Shown piece after piece: positions 26,318 through 35,166 of a stretch of DNA of 64,000 bases. The stretch spans positions 2,387,486 through 2,451,485 of the forward strand of contig NC_017094.1 in assembly GCF_000284315.1 (NCBI RefSeq), in the 5' to 3' direction. Numbering within the stretch: the first letter of the stretch is position 1; each line of letters starts with the position of its first letter. A program made the translations under genes and the position numbers. Under the pieces are notes generated by a model, which had not been told where the DNA came from, did not search any database, and saw nothing but the letters and a program-made list of their open reading frames with translations. This DNA comes from Leptospirillum ferrooxidans C2-3 (GTDB lineage: Bacteria; Nitrospirota; Leptospirillia; Leptospirillales; Leptospirillaceae).

Positions 26318-26475
26318 TAGGTGTTCCTCCAGAGTGACCTGTTATAAAATTGATCCATATCATAAAAGAAAATTCAATCGTTCAATCCATCTTGATACAC
26401 TCCTTGCCAGTCTTTCCAAAAATGGGCAAACACCGGCAAGGAGACTGTTCCGGGCCAATCACCCGGAGGACATCA

Positions 26476-27714
26476 TTAAAACACGAACTTCTTGTCCGGG
26501 AAGATGTACTGGAGAATCATCTCTGTCGGAAGGGAGATTCCTCCGAAAACCCGGGGACCAGGAATGATCTCTGCCTTTGAATATCCGTAAAGGGCTGCGG
26601 CAACATCCCGGTAAAGCCAACCGACACAATTGAATTCCGGAACAATAATTCTTTTTGCGTTCTTGCAGGCATCCCTGAGCTCTTTTGTCGGAAATGGCCT
26701 CAAGGAACGGATCTTGATCAAGCCGATACGTTCTCCCAAGTCTTCCTCCGCCTGACGGACCGCTTCCCTCGACTGGGAAACAGCGCTCCCCGATGCAATG
26801 ACGATCGTGTCCGCATCAGGATTGACGATCTCGACCAGACCACCCATGTACAAGTCGATGTACTTTCTTGATCGCTCAACAGCTGCCCAGACTTCCTGTT
26901 GCCAGGAGGCATGCACATGATAGCTGATGAAGTTGGATTTCTGGATCGGCGCATCCCTGGAAAGACGGGCAGGGGGATTCTCATTGTCCATCACCGGAAC
27001 GGCTTCATGGTAGGGATCCCTTGGGGGAAGTTTGATATCCTTTGATGGCATCATTACATATCCGCGGGCATGGGTCACAAAAAAACCATCAACCGCCACT
27101 GCTACAGGGAGTGTAACTTCAGGCCGTTCGGATATGATAAAGGCCTTCAACGTATAATCAAAGAAATCTTGCTGATTTTCTGCATGAAAAACGATATTTC
27201 CGGTATTGATGAGATAGGCCAATTCAGCATTGTCCGGCTGGATGGAAAGGGGAGCATTGATAACCCTGCACATGATCAGGAGGACAATGGGCATCCTGCC
27301 TCCGGGCCAGGAAGCAACAACTTCCATGCCACGCATGAGGCCAGGTCCTGCCGTTGCCGTCAAAGATCTCGCACCCGCCCGGGAAGAACCGGCAATCGCT
27401 GACATAACGCCGATTTCCTCTTCTCCACGGTAGTATTCCTTTACATAACCTTCTGCCCAAAGAGCACCGACCTGCTGCATGGTCTCGCTCTGGGGAGTGA
27501 TCGGATAAGAAATGGCCACATCCACATTTGCACGACGGATTGCTTCCTTTGCAGCTTCCGAACCGGTGATAAAAGCACGTTCCCGGGGAGCTTCAAAAAA
27601 CATATATTCGGGGGTAACGACTTTTTGCTTGGCAGCCTCGGATGTTTCAGATTCCTTGACTACCCCAGCACCGGCAGACGTCGGTTTAACCTCTACCCCA
27701 GCACCTTCTGACAT
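26476..27714 (-). CDS. 2-oxoacid:ferredoxin oxidoreductase alpha subunit (copy 2)
   Basis: A 412-residue alpha subunit: FITGSEAAKEAIRRANVDVAISYPITPQSE, AIAGSSRAGARSLTATAGPGLMRG, and a C-terminal IGLIKIRSLRPFPTKEL. The first ~30 residues (MSEGAGVEVKPTSAGAGVV) are a low-complexity extension not found in copy 1. AAGGAG precedes the ATG. It heads operon 2 (alpha, beta, gamma, delta, 94-residue gene, DUF1841). The beta gene starts 158 bases downstream, a longer gap than elsewhere in the operon. Confidence 0.93.
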   Translation of the reverse strand: MSEGAGVEVKPTSAGAGVVKESETSEAAKQKVVTPEYMFFEAPRERAFITGSEAAKEAIRRANVDVAISYPITPQSETMQQVGALWAEGYVKEYYRGEEEIGVMSAIAGSSRAGARSLTATAGPGLMRGMEVVASWPGGRMPIVLLIMCRVINAPLSIQPDNAELAYLINTGNIVFHAENQQDFFDYTLKAFIISERPEVTLPVAVAVDGFFVTHARGYVMMPSKDIKLPPRDPYHEAVPVMDNENPPARLSRDAPIQKSNFISYHVHASWQQEVWAAVERSRKYIDLYMGGLVEIVNPDADTIVIASGSAVSQSREAVRQAEEDLGERIGLIKIRSLRPFPTKELRDACKNAKRIIVPEFNCVGWLYRDVAAALYGYSKAEIIPGPRVFGGISLPTEMILQYIFPDKKFVF

Positions 27715-28118
27715 GAGACATCTCCTTCATCAACGCCTGGATCTTCAGATCCGGACGAGATCAATAATAAATTGAGCCGGTCAATGCGACACGACTTTTT
27801 TAACCTGGTCGACTTGACCAGGTCCTACCGGATCACGGAAAACGCTAGAAATGCCCGATGGACAACCAGAGAACACCCCAAAAACCCGGGCGAAAAATAA
27901 ACCAACCACGTTCCCATGGAAAGGCCTACAGACGATCCGGAGCTGAGATCCTGATCAAATAAAGATCCAAGAGACAAAATTAGCGTCCAGCCCATCAAAA
28001 AGGGACCGATAACGCATCAACCCTTATTTCAGGGCGAAAAGAAGCATTCCTTTAATCACCAGCGAATCATATGGAGTTTGACCCTATCATGGTCCGGGAT
28101 TCCAAGTCAATTCGATCC
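27715..28118. other. 404-bp region upstream of operon 2
   Basis: No gene. It holds the perfect inverted repeat at 27803-27823 and otherwise only short repeats, such as CCCT/AGGG around 28019-28034. The operon 2 promoter should be here, on the minus strand, but no convincing -35/-10 pair was identified. Confidence 0.5.
27803..27823. promoter_or_regulatory. operator-like inverted repeat upstream of operon 2
   Basis: Perfect 8-bp arms ACCTGGTC (27803-27810) and GACCAGGT (27816-27823) with a 5-base centre, about 90 bases before the alpha 2 start. On neither strand does a T-run follow, so it is not a terminator. A dimeric regulator site or a leader hairpin is possible. Confidence 0.45.
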
Positions 28119-28715
28119 TCAGGCGCCACCACGCGATTCTTCTCCAAGAATGCTTTTCAAAACATTATAAGCTTCAATGACTTTTCTCATCTCGGCCTCA
28201 GAACTTCTGTCTCCTTGTCTCACATCCGGATGAAGCCTCTTCACCAGATTTCGGAAACGATTTCTCACCTCAGTCAATGTCGCCGTGACTTCAACGCCAA
28301 GCACCAAGCATGCCTCAGAGTGGCTGAGCCCCGGATCAGAGCCGGAGGAATTTCCCGAATCTCCCCCTCCGGACCCAGTCGCATGACCAAAGAACCGGCT
28401 CCAGGAAATCCTTGATCTGGATTTTCTGGGCCGGTTCCACAAGACACAGTCCACATCTTCAAAACGCTCTTCCAGAAATCCCGCTCTCCTTTGAATCTGA
28501 AGAAGAGCCCCCCATGAGTTCACCTCATCAAGCTCTCTTAAAAGACAACCAAAAAGACGCAGGAGTTCAGAATAGCGCTCATCGAACAATATGTATGACT
28601 CGGGCTGGATCAGAAACATGCGCTCAAGGGCGAACTCCATCCCCTTCCGGCTTTCCGATACCATTTCTTCAAGCCGCCGCCTGAGAGCGGCACGTTCCCG
28701 GTAATAATCCTTCAC
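28119..28715 (-). CDS. protein with C-terminal J-domain
   Basis: A 198-residue protein. The first ~100 residues are charged helices, then comes a Gly/Ser-rich linker (GSGGGDSGNSSGSD), and residues about 132-195 form a J-domain with SEACLVLGV, RNRFRNLVKRLHPDVRQGD and AYNVLKSIL. HPD is intact, so it should stimulate a DnaK-type ATPase; the N-terminus would bring the client. It starts with GTG, GGAG upstream. It is 17 bases after a small gene. Confidence 0.75.
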   Translation of the reverse strand: MKDYYRERAALRRRLEEMVSESRKGMEFALERMFLIQPESYILFDERYSELLRLFGCLLRELDEVNSWGALLQIQRRAGFLEERFEDVDCVLWNRPRKSRSRISWSRFFGHATGSGGGDSGNSSGSDPGLSHSEACLVLGVEVTATLTEVRNRFRNLVKRLHPDVRQGDRSSEAEMRKVIEAYNVLKSILGEESRGGA

Positions 28716-28732
28716 CCGTCTCTCCGGTTAAT

Positions 28733-28945
28733 CTAGAAGTTTTCCAGAGACTTCATCTCGTCTTCAAGTTCGGACAACCTCTCTCGCAAATCGTCACCCT
28801 GAGCCTGCGAAAGCCATCCGACATTCACACCCTCATCAAGAGCCTCGACCACCTTTTCCCACAACCCGCTGTCCACGCTGGTTCCGTTTTCAAATGCAGT
28901 TCTTAGCTGATTAATGGTTTCGCTGATCGCCTGATGACTTTTCAT
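28733..28945 (-). CDS. small hypothetical protein
   Basis: A 70-residue acidic helical protein, not recognised, ending in a possible coiled coil (LRERLSELEDEMKSLENF). It probably shares a transcript with the J-domain gene downstream. AGGTAAGG lies just before the ATG. Confidence 0.5.
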   Translation of the reverse strand: MKSHQAISETINQLRTAFENGTSVDSGLWEKVVEALDEGVNVGWLSQAQGDDLRERLSELEDEMKSLENF

Positions 28946-29140
28946 TCCTTACCTCCATCTGATTGTCCAATTCCCCGGGAGCCCCGGGTTGATCACAAAG
29001 AAGTCATTGCAATATATCCTCCGCAGCGACCGTAGTAAATAGGATCTGGAACTTAAAACCAAACATCTGTCTTCCCATTATAACGCACAATCCGGAAAAA
29101 ATGGGATCGGCTTCGACGTCACAAAATCACCACAAATTCT

Positions 29141-29168
29141 TTCCAATCTTCCGGGGTTCGACTATAAT
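29141..29168 (+). promoter_or_regulatory. possible promoter of the hemL operon
   Basis: TATAAT at 29163-29168 with TTCCAA at 29141-29146, spacing 16. The -10 is perfect and the -35 poor. It lies 54 bases before the hemL start. Confidence 0.45.
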
Positions 29169-29221
29169 GGCGGACAATCTCATCGGATCACTCCGAAAAA
29201 CATTGATTATCAGGAGGTTCA

Positions 29222-30538
29222 TTGACGCATTCAGAGGAGTTTTACAACCGGGCAAAAACGATTTTTCCCGGAGGGGTCAGCAGCCCTGTCCGGGCTTTTG
29301 GAGCGGTCGGGGGGGTACCTCCCTTTATCAGGAGTGCAAAAGGATGTCTTCTGACAGATGTTGACGGAAATGAATATATAGATTACGTCCTTTCTTATGG
29401 TCCACATATTTTGGGACACGGCGATCCGGACGTTCTGGACCGCTTGCATGCGGCCATCGACCGGGGGATCAGTTTTGGAGCACCATCCGAAGAGGAACTC
29501 CAACTCGGAGAAATCATCGTTTCGGCCCTTCCATCGGTGGATCGATTGAGATTTGTCAATTCCGGAACGGAAGCCACAATGAGTGCAATCCGGTTGGCCA
29601 GGGGTGTGACAGGAAGATCGAAGATCCTCAAATTCGAAGGAGCCTATCATGGCCATGCCGACTCCCTCCTGGTCAAGGCCGGATCGGGAGGCGCCACATT
29701 CGGGGTTCCCTCATCTGCCGGAGTTCCTCCTGAAATTGCCCGAGAAACACTGACACTTCCCTATAACGATACCGAAGCCCTCAAAACCCTTTTCTCCTCC
29801 GAAGGGGACAAGATTGCCTGCGCCATTATTGAGCCCGTCAGCGGCAATATGGGTGTTGTCCTTCCCGACGATGAATTCCTCAGGGAACTCCGGCGTCTGA
29901 CCGAAAAATACGGGGCACTTCTGATCGCCGATGAAATCATGACCGGTTTTCGTCAGACCTATGGGGGCGCGCAAATTCTTTTTTCCATGGAGCCCGATAT
30001 CACAACTCTTGGAAAAATCATCGGAGGCGGACTTCCCGTAGGCGCATACGGCGCCTCTGCCAAAATCATGTCCCAGATTTCCCCTGAAGGCCCTGTCTAT
30101 CAGGCCGGCACCCTCTCTGGAAACTCGGCATCGATGGCCGCCGGTCTCGCAACCATCCAGAAACTCAAGACACCGGCCCTTTATTCCCAACTTGAAGAAC
30201 AGGGAAGGAAACTCTCCCAGGGGCTGAAGGAAATCATCTCTCGCCTCTCCCTCCCCGCAACGGTCAATCGCATGGGATCAATGATGACCGTTTTTTTCAC
30301 TCCGGACCCCGTTACCGACTGGACATCCGCTGCACGTTCGGATACAGCCCTGTTCCGGGTCTTTTTTCATGAATCCCTGAAGCAGGGAGTTTATCTTCCC
30401 CCTTCACAGTTTGAAGCGTTTTTCCTGTCCACCCGACATGACGATGAAGTCATCCGGATCTCGATCGAAAAAATGTCCAGAGCCCTCATCGCCTGCCGCA
30501 ACTGGATCGATCAGGGACGGCCCGAATACAACCCATAG
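29222..30538 (+). CDS. hemL: glutamate-1-semialdehyde 2,1-aminomutase
   Basis: A 438-residue PLP enzyme that turns glutamate-1-semialdehyde into 5-aminolevulinate, for haem and other tetrapyrroles. Seen: FPGGVSSPVRAFGAVGGVPPF, DYVLSYGPHILGH, RFVNSGTEATMSAIRLARG, the cofactor lysine in TLGKIIGGGLPVGAYG, and YQAGTLSGN. These distinguish it from other class III aminotransferases. It starts with TTG; AGGAGG is 5 bases upstream. First gene of a long plus-strand run (to 38.1 kb). Demand for haem is high in an organism with many c-type cytochromes. Confidence 0.95.
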   Translation: MTHSEEFYNRAKTIFPGGVSSPVRAFGAVGGVPPFIRSAKGCLLTDVDGNEYIDYVLSYGPHILGHGDPDVLDRLHAAIDRGISFGAPSEEELQLGEIIVSALPSVDRLRFVNSGTEATMSAIRLARGVTGRSKILKFEGAYHGHADSLLVKAGSGGATFGVPSSAGVPPEIARETLTLPYNDTEALKTLFSSEGDKIACAIIEPVSGNMGVVLPDDEFLRELRRLTEKYGALLIADEIMTGFRQTYGGAQILFSMEPDITTLGKIIGGGLPVGAYGASAKIMSQISPEGPVYQAGTLSGNSASMAAGLATIQKLKTPALYSQLEEQGRKLSQGLKEIISRLSLPATVNRMGSMMTVFFTPDPVTDWTSAARSDTALFRVFFHESLKQGVYLPPSQFEAFFLSTRHDDEVIRISIEKMSRALIACRNWIDQGRPEYNP

Positions 30539-30549
30539 GAGAAACACTC

Positions 30550-31143
30550 TTGAGCCAGCCACTCGACGAAACCCGCATCTCCAAAATGAGACTCATCTTT
30601 CAGGAAAGTCTTTCCGTCAAGGAGGCATTCATGAAGGATTCCCTTCCACAGCTTGCTAAGGTCGTTGACATGATCGTTTCCTGCTATCGTCAGGGAGGAA
30701 AGGTACTCCTTTTCGGAAACGGTGGGAGCTCATCGGATGCCTGCCATATCGCAGGAGAGCTTGTCAGCCGCTTCTACAAGGACAGGAAAGGTCTACCTGC
30801 CATTGCCCTCGGAACAAACATGGCCACACTCACCAGCATCTCCAATGACTACTCGTATGAAGACATCTTTTCCAGAGAGGTCGAAGCCCATGGTCAAAAA
30901 GGGGATATCGCCATCGGTATCAGTACAAGCGGAAATTCGAAAAATGTCCTGAAAGCCATGGAAAAAGCGCGCCAAATGGGCTTGAAGACCATCGCACTCA
31001 CCGGTGGCACCGGAGGAAAGCTTAAAGACAATGCCGACCTTTCCATCGTCGTCCCTTCAAAAATGACGCCGCGCATTCAGGAAACTCACATTACACTCGG
31101 ACATGCCGTCTGCGAACTGGTGGAGGAAGAGCTCTTTGCCTGA
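30550..31143 (+). CDS. gmhA: phosphoheptose isomerase
   Basis: A 197-residue SIS-domain enzyme converting sedoheptulose 7-phosphate to D-glycero-D-manno-heptose 7-phosphate, the first step to the ADP-heptose of LPS core. Seen: FGNGGSSSDACHIAGELVSRF, IGISTSGNSKNVLKA, and ETHITLGHAVCELVE with the conserved histidine. A TTG start follows AGGAG. The next gene supplies a later step of the same pathway. Confidence 0.92.
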   Translation: MSQPLDETRISKMRLIFQESLSVKEAFMKDSLPQLAKVVDMIVSCYRQGGKVLLFGNGGSSSDACHIAGELVSRFYKDRKGLPAIALGTNMATLTSISNDYSYEDIFSREVEAHGQKGDIAIGISTSGNSKNVLKAMEKARQMGLKTIALTGGTGGKLKDNADLSIVVPSKMTPRIQETHITLGHAVCELVEEELFA

Positions 31144-31663
31144 TCCCAACAGGACCATCCCTTCTTCATATTCTTCAGCAGGGAAGATCCACACTCTCCA
31201 GACACTCCTTCCGGCGCTTGAAAAACAGCGCCAGGCCGGACATGACATCGTCTTTACCAACGGATGCTTCGACCTTCTTCATGCCGGACATGTAGAGGTT
31301 CTTGAAGAAGCCCGAAGCCTTGGGGATTTCCTTGTTGTTGCAATGAACACCGACGCTTCTGTTTCCCGTATCAAGGGACCCCTTCGCCCCATTGTCCCGG
31401 AAAACAGGAGAACTCGCGTCATGGCGGCCATTGGAGCCGTTGATGCCGTTATCCTCTTCGATGAGCCAACACCATTGGAGCTCATCATGGCAATAAAACC
31501 TGATGTTCTTGTCAAAGGAGGAGACTGGGAGATCTCAAGCATTGTCGGAGCCCCTTTTGTGCTGGAGCGCGGAGGAGAGGTTCTCTCCATTCCACTCGTT
31601 CCGGACTCCTCAACCACAGGTCTTGTGGAGATGATCATCAAAAAATATGGACAATGCCCATAG
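31136..31663 (+). CDS. rfaE2: heptose 1-phosphate adenylyltransferase (RfaE2/HldE C-terminal type)
   Basis: A 175-residue nucleotidyltransferase: FTNGCFDLLHAGHVEVLEEA (the HxGH active-site motif), GPLRPIVPENRR, LFDEPTPLELI and KGGDWE. It adenylylates D-beta-D-heptose 1-phosphate, and corresponds to the C-terminal half of bifunctional HldE; the kinase half is not in the window. A TTG at 31136 is chosen because GGAGG is 9 bases upstream; it overlaps the gmhA end by 8 bases. Its own 3' end overlaps mfd by 17 bases. Confidence 0.88.
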   Translation: MPDPNRTIPSSYSSAGKIHTLQTLLPALEKQRQAGHDIVFTNGCFDLLHAGHVEVLEEARSLGDFLVVAMNTDASVSRIKGPLRPIVPENRRTRVMAAIGAVDAVILFDEPTPLELIMAIKPDVLVKGGDWEISSIVGAPFVLERGGEVLSIPLVPDSSTTGLVEMIIKKYGQCP

Positions 31664-34600
31664 AAATGGCCTTTCCTTGAAAAGATTTTTTCCAAGCCTG
31701 AGTCACCGCATCAAACAGCTTCTTCCTCCCGCTTTGACCCGGGGAGATGAAATCTCCCTTGCCGGAATTCCCCCCGAGGCCTCCTTTCTGCTCCCGGGTC
31801 TTATTCTCGATCAGATCCCCGACAGAACGCTCTGGATTCTGACGGCCAACATGGAACGGGCGCGATCCCTCTACAATGACATCAACAGCTTCAATGCCCT
31901 TTTTCCGGAAGCCCCGGATGGGCTTCTTCTCCCCGAAGAAGAGATTCTTCCTTATGAGGAAGAGAGCCCTCCCGACCTTCTGAGAGCCGAAAGAATCTCG
32001 GTATTATCCGAGCTCTCAAGACGACCGGTCTCCTTCGTCGTTTCAACCTTTCCTGCCATCGCCAGAAAAACGTTACCCAAAAGACTTCTGTCAGGGGGAC
32101 TTTCCGAAATCACCCTGGGAACACTTGTTGACCGGCAGGAACTCATCCAATCCCTGGTCGCCCTCGGATTTTTCAGGGTTCCACAGGTCACTGCCCCGGG
32201 AGAGTTTTCGGTGAGAGGTGCCATCCTTGATCTTTATACACCTTCAAGGCCTGAACCGGTCAGACTCGAATTTACGGACGATGAGCTGACCTCCATGAGA
32301 GGATTTGATCCCAATACCCAACGATCCATGGGGTCCATCGAAAAACTGGATCTTGCTCCTAGCCATGAATGGCTGCCGCCCATAAACCGAAGCCATTTTT
32401 CTGAAGAACTGAAGGACTTCCTTTCAGTCCACCAGGCCACCCCGCTGGCCCCCGGAATCGAGCGGTACATCGGACAGTTCTACGACGATATCACCAGCCC
32501 GCTGGACTACACCCCCGATCCTGTACTCTTCATCGAAGATCCCCATGCCCTCGAAATCCGGATCAATGACTGGCAGGAGAGGATTCGCGATGCATACGAA
32601 TCCATTCCGGCGGAAGAGCGGGCATTGCTCCCTCCGCCTGAAAAGGCCTTCATTCCATTCGGAGCCAGAGAAAAAACCCCTTTTTCCTTTGGCTCCGACC
32701 ATCCAAGGATCCTCTTGTCTGTCTTCCGCGATGACCCCGATGCGCCCGATCTCTTTTCTCCTCCGGAAAAACTGATCGACAGGAATGAATCATGGATCTT
32801 GAGGCTCCGGGAACTCTCCTCCCGGATGAGGGTCATCACCTTTTTTGGCAGCCGTGGGCAACGGGATCGCTTCCAGGAAATCCTTGAAAACCAGGCCATT
32901 CCTTTTACGCCCCTTTCAGAGCTCCAGGAAGAGAATCCTCCTCCGGAAGGATCGATCCAAACGATCCTCGGAGATATCGGAGAAGGAATCTACATCGCGC
33001 CAGATAACACTCTTCTGGTTTCCGACACCTTCCTGTTCCGAAAAAAATATGACCGCACCAGAGAAACTCGCTTCCGGACAGCTGCGGCGGCCTTCCGGAG
33101 GGACCAGATCAGACTTGCCGAAGGGGAACCGGTTGTCCATCTACAGCAGGGGATTGGTATCTATCGGGGGCTTAGAGAAATCGAAGTGGGGAACATTCCC
33201 GGCGAATTCCTGATTGTCGAATACCGTGACGGAGACAAGCTCTATGTTCCGGTCGACCAGGTCGATCTTCTGAAACCCTGGAGGGGACCAGAAGGATCTC
33301 CCCCCAAACTCGACCGTCTTGGTGGCCATTCCTGGCAAAAAACCCGATCGAGGGTACGGAAGGAAATCGAGAAAATCTCCCAGGAACTGGTCGATCTCTA
33401 TGCCAAAAGGAAAGCACTTCCGGGATTTCCCTTCTCCCAGGATTCGGTCATGATCTCAGAATTTGAAAATGCTTTTCCCCATGACCTGACCCCAGACCAG
33501 GAAGAAGCCACCCGGGATATCCGCGAAGACATGGAATCCCCCACTCCTATGGACCGGCTGGTTCTTGGAGAGGTGGGGTTTGGAAAAACCGAAGTCGCCA
33601 TGAGAGCGGCCTTCAAGGCCGTCGCCGATGGGAAACAGGTTGCGGTGCTGGTTCCGACGACCCTTCTTTGCCTTCAGCATTTTGAAACATTCAAGGAACG
33701 CTTTTCCGGATTTCCAGTGAGGGTCGAACAGATTTCCAGGATCCTGACTGCCAAGGAACAAAGACTCCTCCGGCAGGATCTTTCGGAGGGGAAGATCGAC
33801 ATTATGATCGGAACATCCGCCCTCCTGGGCGCCCAGAACATCTTCCGGGACCTGGGACTCCTGATCATTGACGAAGAGCAAAGATTCGGTGTCGGACACA
33901 AGGAAAAACTCAAAAACAAATACCCGACTGTCGATGTCCTGACTCTGTCGGCGACACCGATTCCCCGAACACTGCAGATGTCCCTTTCGGGTCTTCGAGG
34001 AATCAGCTTCATCATGACCCCTCCTCCCGGTCGAAAGCCGATCAAGACCGCCATTCTGCCATTCGACCGCCATCGTATCAGGGAAGCCATCGACCGGGAA
34101 CTTGCACGGGATGGTCAAGTCTTTTTTATCCACAACCGCGTCAGCTCGATCTCCCGCATGGCTCACTATATTTCAAGCCTCTTTCCGGGGGTTCCGGTCG
34201 GAGTCGCCCATGGGCAGATGGATAGCCAGCTCATGGAGACCATCATGGACCGATTTATCTCGGGTCATTATCGTATCCTCGTCTCAACGGCGATCGTGGA
34301 GTCCGGTCTCGACATTCCCCAGGCCAACACCATCATCATCAACCGCTCGGACCTTTTTGGAATCGCGGAACTCTATCAGCTCCGGGGAAGGGTCGGACGA
34401 TCCGGAACGCAGGCCTATTGTTACTTCCTTGTCGCCGGAGAAGGCGGTCTGACCGAGCTTGCAAAAAAACGGCTGAAAACGCTTCAGGACAACACAGAGC
34501 TGGGATCCGGTTACCAGATCGCCATGAGAGATCTGGAAATTCGCGGAGCAGGAAGCCTTCTCGGCCATCAGCAAACCGGACATATCTCCATGGTGGGACT

Positions 34601-35099
34601 TGACCTCTACATGGAGATGGTCGAGGAAGCCATTCAAACCCGGGTTGAGCCTGTCGCGATTCCCGTTGTCCGGGAAACACCCAGAATCGATCTTGGAAGA
34701 GAAGCCCGTCTCCCGGAAGATTATGTCGTTCACCCCGGATTGCGAATTGACTTTTACAGGCGTCTGGCACATTCTTTCAAGGATTTGGAGATCGATCAGA
34801 TCGAATCGGAGCTCAGGGACCGCTTTGGGCCCTTGCCAAGATCGGCCAGGGCATTGATCCTTGGGGCAAAAATCCGGGTCATGACCACCCGAATGGGAAT
34901 CTCGGAAGTTCGTCTCAAAGACAGGGAAATCTTTCTCAAGCCTTCAGCAGAAAAAGCTCTCTCCCCCCGTAATGCGGGAAAGATCGCCCAGGCGTTCCCC
35001 GACCGGATCACCTTTCACCGGGACGGATCCTTTACACTTTCGGGACCGGCTTCCGGATTTCCGGATGATCTGGCCAGACTTGAAGAACTTCTTTCGTAA
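31647..35099 (+). CDS. mfd: transcription-repair coupling factor
   Basis: An 1150-residue translocase that removes stalled RNA polymerase from DNA lesions and recruits UvrA. Order: UvrB-like N-terminal domains (about 20-340), RNA-polymerase-interaction domain (about 480-560, around EPVVHLQQGIGIYRG), RecG-like helicase with Walker A GEVGFGKTEVA and DEEQRFGVGHKEKLK, TLSATPIPRTL, then GRVGRSGTQAYCYF and the C-terminal TRCF domain. Length is normal. The ATG at 31647 lies inside the upstream gene and has no clear ribosome-binding site; a TTG at 31677 is an alternative start. Confidence 0.96.
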   Translation: MDNAHRNGLSLKRFFPSLSHRIKQLLPPALTRGDEISLAGIPPEASFLLPGLILDQIPDRTLWILTANMERARSLYNDINSFNALFPEAPDGLLLPEEEILPYEEESPPDLLRAERISVLSELSRRPVSFVVSTFPAIARKTLPKRLLSGGLSEITLGTLVDRQELIQSLVALGFFRVPQVTAPGEFSVRGAILDLYTPSRPEPVRLEFTDDELTSMRGFDPNTQRSMGSIEKLDLAPSHEWLPPINRSHFSEELKDFLSVHQATPLAPGIERYIGQFYDDITSPLDYTPDPVLFIEDPHALEIRINDWQERIRDAYESIPAEERALLPPPEKAFIPFGAREKTPFSFGSDHPRILLSVFRDDPDAPDLFSPPEKLIDRNESWILRLRELSSRMRVITFFGSRGQRDRFQEILENQAIPFTPLSELQEENPPPEGSIQTILGDIGEGIYIAPDNTLLVSDTFLFRKKYDRTRETRFRTAAAAFRRDQIRLAEGEPVVHLQQGIGIYRGLREIEVGNIPGEFLIVEYRDGDKLYVPVDQVDLLKPWRGPEGSPPKLDRLGGHSWQKTRSRVRKEIEKISQELVDLYAKRKALPGFPFSQDSVMISEFENAFPHDLTPDQEEATRDIREDMESPTPMDRLVLGEVGFGKTEVAMRAAFKAVADGKQVAVLVPTTLLCLQHFETFKERFSGFPVRVEQISRILTAKEQRLLRQDLSEGKIDIMIGTSALLGAQNIFRDLGLLIIDEEQRFGVGHKEKLKNKYPTVDVLTLSATPIPRTLQMSLSGLRGISFIMTPPPGRKPIKTAILPFDRHRIREAIDRELARDGQVFFIHNRVSSISRMAHYISSLFPGVPVGVAHGQMDSQLMETIMDRFISGHYRILVSTAIVESGLDIPQANTIIINRSDLFGIAELYQLRGRVGRSGTQAYCYFLVAGEGGLTELAKKRLKTLQDNTELGSGYQIAMRDLEIRGAGSLLGHQQTGHISMVGLDLYMEMVEEAIQTRVEPVAIPVVRETPRIDLGREARLPEDYVVHPGLRIDFYRRLAHSFKDLEIDQIESELRDRFGPLPRSARALILGAKIRVMTTRMGISEVRLKDREIFLKPSAEKALSPRNAGKIAQAFPDRITFHRDGSFTLSGPASGFPDDLARLEELLS

Positions 35100-35166
35100 C
35101 AACGGGTTCTCTCCAGACAGATCCGGACCCCCACGCTCAATTCAAAATACCAAAGGAGATGATCCA

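Noticed and set aside
29222-30538. hemL as ornithine/acetylornithine aminotransferase
   Set aside because: The TLGKIIGGGLPVGAYG and FPGGVSSPVRAF motifs are specific for glutamate-1-semialdehyde aminomutase.
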